A program made the translations under genes and the position numbers. The notes below the pieces were generated by a model. That model was not told the origin of the DNA and did not search any database. It saw only the letters and a program-made list of their open reading frames with translations. From a virus: a stretch of DNA of 39,063 bases. This document shows, piece by piece, positions 30,942 through 37,888 of this stretch. The stretch spans positions 1 to 39,063 of IMG/VR virus record IMGVR_UViG_3300041999_000014. One strand, 5' to 3'. Within the stretch, counting starts at the first letter, position 1. Each line of letters begins with the position of its first letter.

Positions 30942-31278
30942 TTTGATCGTCAGCCGTTGAGTGTCCGCCGTAAGCACGCATTGCTTGGATGGCGTTGACG
31001 TACATCTCTTCGATCCGCTTCTGTCCCTCGTACGCCTCGCGCTTGACTTGAAGAAGTTCGTTCTCGTGACGGAGACGCTCTTGTTCGAGGACTTCTCGGC
31101 TGGATCCAAGCTTTAGGTAGTGCGTGATGACCTGAGCCGACGCTGTACCGTCTTCAAGCTGTTGTTCGGCGAGCCTCATGGCCTTGGCGACCATCTGACT
31201 CTCACGACCCTGTGGAGTTGTGGCTGGTCTGCCTCGACTTGGACGGGGTTCCTGACCACTTTGTCGGCGTGCTGGCAC
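30934..31278 (-). CDS. Small terminase-like protein
   Basis: I choose GTG at 31278 (114 residues, nine bases after AAGGAG). The N-terminus is basic (PARRQSGQEPRPSRGRPATT), followed by LAEQQLEDGTASAQVITHYLKLGSSREVLEQERLRHENELLQVK and a C-terminal helix. The conserved block is one I recall in small proteins at the head of the packaging module in related phages. A terminase small subunit that binds the packaging site is my best guess. The gene-free hairpin region lies immediately upstream. Confidence 0.5.
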   Translation of the reverse strand: MPARRQSGQEPRPSRGRPATTPQGRESQMVAKAMRLAEQQLEDGTASAQVITHYLKLGSSREVLEQERLRHENELLQVKREAYEGQKRIEEMYVNAIQAMRAYGGHSTADDQNE

Positions 31279-31351
31279 AGTTCTCAACTCCTTCCAGTCA
31301 GGTTCATGACAAGAAAACTTAGGTTAGGGGTGGATGGGTCAAAGGGAAGGA

Positions 31352-31439
31352 GGGGAGAGTTCATAAGAACCTTCCTTGTTGGGCACATGTTGGCCCATGC
31401 CACACGTATGTACAAGGAAGGTTCGTATCAACTCTCCCC
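31352..31439. repeat. Long imperfect inverted repeat
   Basis: Arms 31352-31379 and 31412-31439 are inverted copies of 28 bases with two mismatches. The 32-base loop contains a second small hairpin, TGGGC/GCCCA. There is no T-run typical of a terminator. Confidence 0.85.
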
Positions 31440-31516
31440 CGGAGAATCCCAGGGGGCAAAAAGTTTCTACAAAAAGTCCCGCCGGGGGAAAAATATGGAG
31501 GCGGGCGATGCAGAGG

Positions 31517-31538
31517 GGGGTCTATTTTGCGAGACCCC
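31517..31538. repeat. Small G/C hairpin
   Basis: GGGGTCT at 31517-31523 and AGACCCC at 31532-31538 form a 7-bp stem with an 8-base loop. The word AGACCCC also occurs in the leader of the promoter-like repeats. Confidence 0.65.
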
Positions 31539-31591
31539 TCCCCCCTACCTTGATCAGATAGGCAAAAAGGGAGAGAACCTGTAGATGGAGT

Positions 31592-31667
31592 GGTCCGAGG
31601 TCAGTTGTGGGAAGCATCCAAGTAGTCGGGGGGACAACCACAGGGATGGGGCAACTGACCTCGGACC
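31592..31667. terminator. 16-bp perfect inverted repeat after polymerase operon
   Basis: Arms 31592-31607 and 31652-31667 are perfect inverted copies of 16 bases, enclosing 44 bases. It begins 14 bases after the stop of the 84-aa gene on the minus strand. It could end or process the polymerase operon transcript, though no T-run follows, or be a protein-binding site. Confidence 0.55.
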
Positions 31668-31680
31668 GGTCATTGTGTTG

Positions 31681-31935
31681 CTAAGTGTCAGACTTCGACG
31701 GCTCGGCAACCTTGATGTGAACGCCCGATACGTTCTGTTCCACGATCTCGTCTATAGCATCGTTGATCGCTTGCTGTTCGAGGTCGTGAGTAAGATCGTC
31801 AGACGTTCTTGTTACTCGACCGAGTAGGCCGAGTGTGTCGTACCTAGGGAAGTCCCACTTCCACCAGTCGTCCCATTGGGTGTGAGGGTTGTAGGGATTG
31901 TCCTTGGTACTGAGTAGGAAGTTGGTGTCACTCAT
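31681..31935 (-). CDS. 84-aa partner of polymerase-like protein
   Basis: ATG at 31935 overlaps the stop of the polymerase-like gene (ATGA), so the two are translationally coupled. The product contains STKDNPYNPHTQWDDWWKWDFPRYDTLGLLGRV, a DNPYNP-x-TQ-x-D-x-W pattern I recall in small proteins next to similar genes in other phages. The rest is helical and acidic. I assign no function; coupling suggests a partner or regulator. Confidence 0.7.
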   Translation of the reverse strand: MSDTNFLLSTKDNPYNPHTQWDDWWKWDFPRYDTLGLLGRVTRTSDDLTHDLEQQAINDAIDEIVEQNVSGVHIKVAEPSKSDT

Positions 31936-34751
31936 GCGCCTACTCCACTCAGTCCAGCCCTGAGGGTGGACACCGAGATGCCGAGCTGGTCGGCTACGTC
32001 AGCCAGTGAGTACCTGTCACCACGAAGGAGGAGCATGGCTCTGTTCTTCATAGTGGCATCCATTACCGGCTTGTCTCGGGGTGTGGCCAGTTCCTTGATC
32101 TTCTCCACGTCGGTGTTGTCGAGGATCTTCTCCAGCATGGTCTTGCTGATAGCACCAGCCTGGATAGCTTGCCACTCTGTCGGCGTGATGTCGATCTTGT
32201 CCTTGCCTGCACCTACCTGATCACGTGCGTTGGCAAGAGCCTTGGACTTGACCTTCTTGATCTCAGCATCGTCCATGTCTGGATTCGCCTTGATCTTACG
32301 GTTGTACACTACGTTGGCCAAGACCTGTGCCTGTCGCTCACGGGGGGCGTTCATAAGCGCTTCCCCAAGCTTGGCGTTTAGCATCTTGACTTCAGCAGCG
32401 AACTCTCTGTTCGCCGAGGGAGAATACTCGAAGTCCTTGATACCAAGGAACTCACGCCTTGCCTGGTTGGCAAGGGCCTTGAGGCTGTTCGAGTGATCGG
32501 CATAGACGCGTTCGATCCGTGTGTTCTTCTCTGAGATCAGAGTGTACGCATCGTCCGTCTCGGCGAGCTGGGTGGTCTTCTCGGTCTTCTTCTTACCGGT
32601 GTAGAACTCAGCACCGGTCTCTACGTAGACCTTCTTCCCAGTGACAGAGTCGATCGGGCCGCCTTCCTTGGACGGCCGTGGCTTCCTATCCAGTACTCTC
32701 GTCTCTGCCGTTGCCCTTGAGATGAGGGTGGATGCACCACCATCCGGCTTCCCAGGCGGACGGGGTTGGTACTTCGTGCGAAGGGCCGAGATGTTGTTCT
32801 CTTTCTCAGAGAGCTTGTAGTTCAGCCTGTGTTTCTCGGCATCGATCACCACCATGGAGTGCCTGACTGCACGAACGATCTCCTCGTCAGGTGCACCTTG
32901 CACAGTCATGTCGGTGATAAGGTTGGAGATCTTCCCCATCTCCATACCCTTAGCCTTGGGGTTCGCCTTCTGCCCTTCGCGGAACTCGGTCTTTCGGGTG
33001 GAAGCGTTGTACGTACCGCCATCCATAGTTCGCATACCGTCGTACGGAGGGTACGCGGACTGAGGATCAAACCCTTTCAGACCCTCAAGCGGCTTGTCAT
33101 TCCTGACCTTACCCTGATTGTTGGGGATGACCAGAACAGTGTCACCATCGAAGTCTGCACCCGAGAGGCGTTCGGCAACGGAGTGGTGAATGCCGATGGC
33201 GTCAGGCGCATTACCCAGAAGATCCTTGGCTTGACGATGGCGGTTGTTCACCCTGAGTTCAGGAATCTCAGAGATGTGCCCGTGAGGGAAGCGAACGAGA
33301 ACTACAGTCTCACCATCTCGGAAGGTGGGGGCATAGACCTCGTTCTTCGCCATCGTGTTGACCGGAAGTATCACCTTGGTTGCCTGGCGAGGAAGGTGAG
33401 CTGCTTTGAGATGGACAGAAGCCGAATCGACCGAATCGGCAAACTTCTCAAGCAGGTGTTTCTTGACGGTCGGGTTGCTGAGCGACATGATCTCACGGAA
33501 CTCTCGTTCCTTGCTCTCACGCGCGAGGGTCAATTGTTCTTGGGCAAGACTGGGCTTCTGCTTGGAAAGCATCTGAGACGACAGGGTCTTGGACCAGGTG
33601 TCCCATGTACCTTCCTTGTTGACGAGATTCATCGCCGATTCGACGATCTTACGACCGTTGGCATCGCGAACGAAAGAACCGTCAGGGTTCTTCTTGTAGA
33701 TCTGATCGTCGATGAGAGAGCCGAACGGATCGTCCTTGTCCACCTCGCCAGTGGACTTGTCTCGCTTCATCTCCTTCATGGCATCGAGCTTGTTACCCGT
33801 GTTCTTCTTGTTCGTGTTGAACACGAGGTCGACTCCGTCAGGCATGTCGTCGTTGTACATGGCCATACCCTTAAGGTAATGACCATCGCCTACGGCGATG
33901 CGCACCTGAGCATAGCTCGACTTACCGAGTGAGACGTCCTTGACACCACGACGAACGTAGATCACGCCGTCAGCGTCGGTTCCGCCTTCTTCCGCATAGC
34001 GGACCTTAATTCGCTTAGGGTCGACAGAGAGAGGCGGCCTTATGGCGTCGTAGCGACGACCACCATCATCAGAACGGACCCGGATCTGCTGGATCTGATC
34101 CATATTCTGATAGACCTCACGGGTCGAGACATCCGACTTAGTGAGGATCTTCATGGTCGTGTGCTTGCCAGTTCCGAGTTGCTCTACCTTGATGTAGTGG
34201 AGTTTGTAACCCTCACTCTCGAGAAGACGCCTCGCATCGCGAAGCTTCTCGTGACTGACGTTCAGATGAAGCTCGACGCCCTTGCCGACATCGATGTACT
34301 TCTTCTTCTCCACCTGGTCTTTGAGCATGGCCGCGGTGGAGGCGAGGATGCTGGCCTTGGTCTCGGCGTCCTCCCTAAGGAGGTTGCGGACCGTGGACTC
34401 GGGGACACCCATACGCTCGCCAATGGCGACGTTGGAAAGCCCCTTATCCTTGAGACGACGAGCCTGCGAGACGTCGGCTGCCTTCTTCTCTTCCTTGGCC
34501 ACTGAGACTGTGGTTCGAAGCTGGGACTGAGTCATGCCGAAAGTCTCGGCAATCGCCTTGTCCTTCAGACCCTGACGACGCATGTCCTTTATGATCGACT
34601 GGAAAGCATTGGCTCGTTCGGCCGGGGTCTCTCCTGCTTCCCAGGGATATTTCTGAGCGTCTTCTTTTCCGGACCCGTACGGGTAGCGTCCGGAACGCTT
34701 GCGGATGCCGTAGTGTGTGAGAACATCACGGTCTTCTTCACTGATTTCCAA
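31932..34751 (-). CDS. Single-chain RNA polymerase-like protein (DFDGD) with HYGI motif
   Basis: I place the start at TTG 34751, three bases after the upstream stop, giving 939 residues; a longer frame overlaps the upstream gene by 90 bases. HYGIRKRSGRYPYGSG is at 13-28. Two helix-turn-helix segments follow (62-82 and 105-126), and a third is at the C-terminus (YSLADVADQLGISVSTLRAGL). Residues 480-545 contain VRFPHG and IHHSVAERLSGADFDGDTVLVIP, matching the RNA polymerase beta-prime active-site barrel (R-x-P ... NADFDGD); DFDGD is 533-537. YonO of phage SPbeta is a known one-chain enzyme of this type. Whether it is active, and what promoters it uses, is unknown. Confidence 0.65.
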   Translation of the reverse strand: MEISEEDRDVLTHYGIRKRSGRYPYGSGKEDAQKYPWEAGETPAERANAFQSIIKDMRRQGLKDKAIAETFGMTQSQLRTTVSVAKEEKKAADVSQARRLKDKGLSNVAIGERMGVPESTVRNLLREDAETKASILASTAAMLKDQVEKKKYIDVGKGVELHLNVSHEKLRDARRLLESEGYKLHYIKVEQLGTGKHTTMKILTKSDVSTREVYQNMDQIQQIRVRSDDGGRRYDAIRPPLSVDPKRIKVRYAEEGGTDADGVIYVRRGVKDVSLGKSSYAQVRIAVGDGHYLKGMAMYNDDMPDGVDLVFNTNKKNTGNKLDAMKEMKRDKSTGEVDKDDPFGSLIDDQIYKKNPDGSFVRDANGRKIVESAMNLVNKEGTWDTWSKTLSSQMLSKQKPSLAQEQLTLARESKEREFREIMSLSNPTVKKHLLEKFADSVDSASVHLKAAHLPRQATKVILPVNTMAKNEVYAPTFRDGETVVLVRFPHGHISEIPELRVNNRHRQAKDLLGNAPDAIGIHHSVAERLSGADFDGDTVLVIPNNQGKVRNDKPLEGLKGFDPQSAYPPYDGMRTMDGGTYNASTRKTEFREGQKANPKAKGMEMGKISNLITDMTVQGAPDEEIVRAVRHSMVVIDAEKHRLNYKLSEKENNISALRTKYQPRPPGKPDGGASTLISRATAETRVLDRKPRPSKEGGPIDSVTGKKVYVETGAEFYTGKKKTEKTTQLAETDDAYTLISEKNTRIERVYADHSNSLKALANQARREFLGIKDFEYSPSANREFAAEVKMLNAKLGEALMNAPRERQAQVLANVVYNRKIKANPDMDDAEIKKVKSKALANARDQVGAGKDKIDITPTEWQAIQAGAISKTMLEKILDNTDVEKIKELATPRDKPVMDATMKNRAMLLLRGDRYSLADVADQLGISVSTLRAGLSGVGA

Positions 34752-34753
34752 CT

Positions 34754-35341
34754 CTAGGCCCCCATCTTGTACCGTTCGGCAACGGAGTGAGCTGTACGAA
34801 TCCGATCGTAAACCCACGCCAAATACATCTGGTCTATGTCGCAATACTCCGGTTCTTCGAACTGGTAAATGCGAAGTTGACCTTCGACCTCGAACGGTTT
34901 GAACTCGTACTCGAGGCAGAACACAGCCGCGTAGATGTATAGTTGGTCGAACGACGCTTTGCTAGTACCCGTCTTCAGATCGTGGACCCGAAGAAACAGT
35001 TCAGCAGGATCGAATGAGATAGCGTCGGCAGTTCCGTAGCAGTACAAAGAGTACCACAGAGACTGCTCGGGCGTCATCTCATACTTGATCGCGTCGTTCA
35101 CGTATCTCGCAAGAACGGGATACTTACCATCTACGTCGAGCGTGACTCCCTCTTCGATGTTCATGGAGGCCAGGTTGTGTAGTCTGGTGCCCCTAGCAGA
35201 GGCTTCAGCGTTCGTCAGACGCTGTACCAACTTCTCATCACTGTCTCGTAGCCAGTGATAATTTGAGGGGCTCAGAATGGCATGTGTGCCCTCAATCCTG
35301 GGATGTGAGTGAAACCCCGTGAAACGCTCGGGCGAGAGCAT
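34754..35341 (-). CDS. Cas4/RecB-like PD-(D/E)XK nuclease
   Basis: I use ATG 35341 (195 residues), overlapping the upstream gene by 50 bases; a longer start at 35383 is open. The pattern is LSPSNYHWL near the start, GTRLHNLA, then GTADAISFDPAELFLRVHDLKTGTSKASFDQLYIYAAVF, i.e. the GxxD...(D/E)xK and Q-x-x-x-Y of Cas4/RecB-type exonucleases. It lacks obvious iron-sulphur cysteines. It likely acts in phage recombination or replication with the neighbouring nuclease and helicase. Confidence 0.75.
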   Translation of the reverse strand: MLSPERFTGFHSHPRIEGTHAILSPSNYHWLRDSDEKLVQRLTNAEASARGTRLHNLASMNIEEGVTLDVDGKYPVLARYVNDAIKYEMTPEQSLWYSLYCYGTADAISFDPAELFLRVHDLKTGTSKASFDQLYIYAAVFCLEYEFKPFEVEGQLRIYQFEEPEYCDIDQMYLAWVYDRIRTAHSVAERYKMGA

Positions 35342-35603
35342 CGAGGACTTCCTGTTCGTTCGAAGGGTAGATGAAGGCCGCAAACGACATGCGACTCAAC
35401 AGATCCACGTAGTACACCTGGTTTGGTTGAGTCGCTGATGTCGCCTTGGCCTTAACTTCTAGCATGGCCCATCGGTCCCCATGAAGAATCAAGAGGTCCG
35501 GTACACCCTGCAAGTAGCCTGAGTCATTCTTGAGAATGAAGCATCCCGGGAACAGGCTTTCCAGTTTGTCGATCAGCTTCTTCTGGTAATCCGATTCCAG
35601 CAT
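35292..35603 (-). CDS. VRR-type/Holliday-resolvase-like nuclease
   Basis: The 103-residue product starts at ATG 35603 after GGGGGAGGAG. The active-site pattern is GVPDLLIL (D36) followed by AMLEVKAK (E49, K51), the PD-(D/E)XK signature of VRR_NUC and related small phage resolvases. An N-terminal helix (ESDYQKKLIDKLESLFPGCF) is also typical. It may resolve branched DNA before packaging. It overlaps the Cas4-like gene. Confidence 0.8.
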   Translation of the reverse strand: MLESDYQKKLIDKLESLFPGCFILKNDSGYLQGVPDLLILHGDRWAMLEVKAKATSATQPNQVYYVDLLSRMSFAAFIYPSNEQEVLDALARAFHGVSLTSQD

Positions 35604-35649
35604 GCTTCACTCCTCCCCCGCTGAAAATCAAAGGCTTATTCTATCCCTT

Positions 35650-35672
35650 CTATCATAGGGCGTGTATTTTGA
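35650..35672 (-). promoter_or_regulatory. Degenerate promoter-like element P10
   Basis: Minus strand ATACACGCCCTATGAT followed by AG: the core and upstream word of the array repeats (TTTACAC then CCTATAAT) with one change in the core, but without the downstream GAGACCCCTAC block. It lies 47 bases before the VRR nuclease gene. Confidence 0.55.
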
Positions 35673-35689
35673 TCGACTCAATATCTATG

Positions 35690-35703
35690 GCCACTAGTGC
35701 AAC
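35690..35703. repeat. Direct repeat, left copy
   Basis: The sequence GGC-C-ACTAGTGCAAC spans the stop codon of the NUMOD4 gene and recurs with one mismatch at 36398-36411. Confidence 0.7.
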
Positions 35704-36257
35704 AGACGGAACCGTTGGAAGATCGGCCATACGTAGTTCTTCGACATGACCGAAAGGGCGATCTCACGGTCCAGGACGCCGAGCGTTGTTGCTGCCTCCC
35801 ATGAACTCGAGAATGCGACGCCGGTGTCGATGTTCTCGACGGGATCGCATATGGATGATATTTCTTGCTGGAACTGACGGAAGTACTTGATCGCGAACCA
35901 ACGCGGTCGCCACATCAGATTTCCGACGTGTGTGTTGAAGCGATTACCGTCGAGATTGACAGGTGTGTCGAATCCCGAGAATCGCTTCGGGTCCGGCTTC
36001 TCGAGAAACGCGTTCGCCACCAGAAGAGGGAGCGACCTTTTACACAGGACTCCATCACGAACCATGCCGACGTGAACCACCCCACCCTGATTCGAGAGCT
36101 TCGAAAGCAACCTCCTCGTGTCGTCGTTACGAACCTGTCCAGTGTCACTCACTGAATACCCCGGGAACTCAGCGATCTCTACCCACTGTCCGAACACGTG
36201 ACCCCACCGTTCACTTTCTCGGTCGTGCTGATGGTGCAAAAACTCTGAACCGGACAT
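35694..36257 (-). CDS. NUMOD4 protein with degenerate HNH domain
   Basis: I start at ATG 36257 (MSGSEFLHHQHD, 187 residues); the frame extends to a TTG at 36401, but the upstream part is AT-rich and has no ribosome site. WVEIAEFPGYSVSDTGQVRN (NUMOD4) is followed by an HNH_3-like region, VNLDGNRFNTHVGNLMW. The usual first catalytic His of H-x-DGN is Asn here, so the nuclease may be inactive. A C-terminal helical segment (SSSWEAATTLGVLDREIA) looks like a DNA-binding NUMOD1-type repeat. Likely a homing endonuclease or a derived DNA-binding protein. Confidence 0.75.
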   Translation of the reverse strand: MSGSEFLHHQHDRESERWGHVFGQWVEIAEFPGYSVSDTGQVRNDDTRRLLSKLSNQGGVVHVGMVRDGVLCKRSLPLLVANAFLEKPDPKRFSGFDTPVNLDGNRFNTHVGNLMWRPRWFAIKYFRQFQQEISSICDPVENIDTGVAFSSSWEAATTLGVLDREIALSVMSKNYVWPIFQRFRLLH

Positions 36258-36397
36258 CTTGCGACACTTTGCAAGAAGTTGACTCCGCTCGTCGTTTTGC
36301 CACTTTTTTTCGCCAACTCTTTTTACATTTGTTTTCTCGATATCTGTTTCTTTTTTTCGCGCAAGAGTTGTAAAAATAAATGGCAAAACGTCAAGTG

Positions 36398-36411
36398 GCA
36401 ACTAGTGCAAC
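36398..36411. repeat. Direct repeat, right copy
   Basis: GGC-A-ACTAGTGCAAC; same orientation as the copy at 35690-35703, so the NUMOD4 gene and its AT-rich leader are bracketed by the pair. Confidence 0.7.
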
Positions 36412-36477
36412 CTTTTGACCTGCGACATCGAAAAATCCGATTCCGGCAAATGGGTGCAAACTAGGTTGCCAAATCGT

Positions 36478-36662
36478 TTTTAGAAATGGCAGATCGGTGG
36501 CAAATCCGTGATAGAAACGTCAAGTGAGCGGGGAACTCGCGTCCAGTTTGTACTATAAGCACAGTCTGGCTACAAGCGCCCCGTTCACCCGAACAGCCCC
36601 ATTCCCAAATTCAACTTGACGTTTCTTGGCATCGATTTGCCACCGATCTGCCATTTCTAAAA
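36478..36662. repeat. Perfect 28-bp inverted repeat with inner 13-bp pair
   Basis: Arms 36478-36505 and 36635-36662 are exact inverted copies. Just inside them AGAAACGTCAAGT (left) pairs with ACTTGACGTTTCT (right). The centre contains TACTATAA, a possible -10-like sequence. Confidence 0.9.
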
Positions 36663-36685
36663 CAGGAAACGTCAAGCAGCTCAAG

Positions 36686-37882
36686 CTACGCTGTTAGCCC
36701 AAATGGGCGATTTTTCTTCACGAACTTGACTTCGTTGAAGCTGTGTTTCGTCACTAGCGATGCCTTCACGGCTCGGTCGATGGCAACGTCCGCCATCAAC
36801 ACATAATAACGAAGAAGCGTGAACGGAGTGTTCAATCGGTCGTTCCGTCCATGTGCCTGATGCCATTGCTTGTACGAGTACGTCAGCGAATAGAACAACA
36901 TCGCGTCGGTCTCCGTACAGTTCCATCCTTCGGACCCTGCGGTGTACTGCACGAGATACACCCACTCATCCGAGTCAGGAATCTCCTCGTGCTTGTGACC
37001 GTTCCACTCCGCTACGGTCACACCATCCTTCGCCAATGTGCGTAGTCGCTGCAACTCGTAATCGAAGTTGTAGAACACGATCAGCTTAGGATGTTTGACG
37101 AGCACCTGGCGGACCGCCTCAAGACGCGACGGGTCGGAATATACGACCTTCCGCATCACATAGAAGAACTCCGCTAGACTCTTGATAGGACGGTCTTCAT
37201 AGGGGTTCCAGCGATCCTTGATGACCTGATCCATCAACTTCTGGTCGTAGGTCACTTCGATCTGCTGCGTGATCCTAGTCGTATGCCTGTCGAACGGCAT
37301 GTGGACCAGAAGCTTGTTGCGGAACTTCTCTAGCTTGACAATCCCTATGTAACGATCGATCTTCGGGAACTTGGTATAGCTGTTATAGACGACGTGTTCC
37401 CGAATGAATTCGGTGCGGTTCTTGTAAAACCCATTGGCGATGAATACCGGGACGTAGTCCATCCAGTTATCGCCAGGAGTGGCGCTGAGCAAGATCCAGC
37501 GGTTGTTGTTCTGAGGCTTTGCTATGAACTGGAAGGCCTTAGCCCAGGCGCCACTGCCTACGAGACGTTGTTCGTCGAAGATGAAGAATGCTCCTCGGAC
37601 GTTCTTGTACTTGGCGATGTTGTTCCACGAGTCGACACGGAGAACCCCAGTAGTAGGGGTTCTCGTATCACCCACCCCGAACTTGAGGAACTCCATCTCC
37701 CAGTCCAGGGAGTCCCTCTTCTTCGCCGTCGTGATCACATAAACGTCACGCGGAGCTTCGTTCTGGACGTAGTAGCCCACAGCAGTGAGCGACTTACCAG
37801 TCCCCACATCCCCCCACAGGATCTTACCGTTCGACAGATTGTCGATCGCCTTCTGCTGGTGGGGATATAGGGTAACGGACAT
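36686..37882 (-). CDS. SNF2/DEAD-like helicase
   Basis: The 398-residue product starts at ATG 37882 after GAGGAG, close to the end of the upstream gene. Motifs in order: Q-like LYPHQQKAI, Walker A GDVGTGKS (24-31), Walker B FDEQR (102-106), SATPG (133-137), and near the C-terminus GSEGWNCTETDAMLFYSLTYSYKQWHQAHGRNDRLN, the motif V/VI region of SNF2-type enzymes. The DEQR in place of DEAH/DEXH is a variant. It is short, lacking extra domains, and probably acts in phage replication or recombination. Confidence 0.85.
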   Translation of the reverse strand: MSVTLYPHQQKAIDNLSNGKILWGDVGTGKSLTAVGYYVQNEAPRDVYVITTAKKRDSLDWEMEFLKFGVGDTRTPTTGVLRVDSWNNIAKYKNVRGAFFIFDEQRLVGSGAWAKAFQFIAKPQNNNRWILLSATPGDNWMDYVPVFIANGFYKNRTEFIREHVVYNSYTKFPKIDRYIGIVKLEKFRNKLLVHMPFDRHTTRITQQIEVTYDQKLMDQVIKDRWNPYEDRPIKSLAEFFYVMRKVVYSDPSRLEAVRQVLVKHPKLIVFYNFDYELQRLRTLAKDGVTVAEWNGHKHEEIPDSDEWVYLVQYTAGSEGWNCTETDAMLFYSLTYSYKQWHQAHGRNDRLNTPFTLLRYYVLMADVAIDRAVKASLVTKHSFNEVKFVKKNRPFGLTA

Positions 37883-37888
37883 GACTGA

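Larger units (their letters stand above)
31279..31680. other. Gene-free, hairpin-rich intergenic region
   Basis: About 400 bases with no credible gene on either strand. It contains three inverted repeats, listed separately, and long G/C-only runs (for example near 31466-31475 and 31532-31545). It lies directly upstream of the small terminase-like gene, so it may hold the packaging (cos or pac) site as well as a terminator for the polymerase operon. Confidence 0.6.
36258..36685. other. AT-rich, repeat-rich intergenic region; candidate origin
   Basis: No credible gene. The part 36296-36380 is unusually AT-rich with T-runs. AAACGTCAAG occurs in direct orientation near 36386, 36515 and 36668, and inverted near 36615-36624. 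GTGGCAA words recur on both strands. A perfect 28-bp inverted repeat lies at 36478-36505/36635-36662. Together these look like iterons plus an unwinding element of a replication origin, or an operator region. It is next to the helicase gene. Confidence 0.5.

Noticed and set aside
31585-31827. A plus-strand frame in the gene-free block.
   Set aside because: It spans the 16-bp inverted repeat and overlaps the 84-aa gene; no ribosome site or family resemblance.
33169-33185. A 17-base exact repeat shared with 34773-34789, coding HSVAER in both the polymerase-like and Cas4-like proteins.
   Set aside because: One exact match of this length is only mildly unlikely in 39 kb, and the protein contexts differ.
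36686-36710. Hairpin GCCCA/TGGGC followed by T-run on the plus strand near the helicase stop.
   Set aside because: It is inside the helicase coding region, and there is no plus-strand gene for it to terminate.
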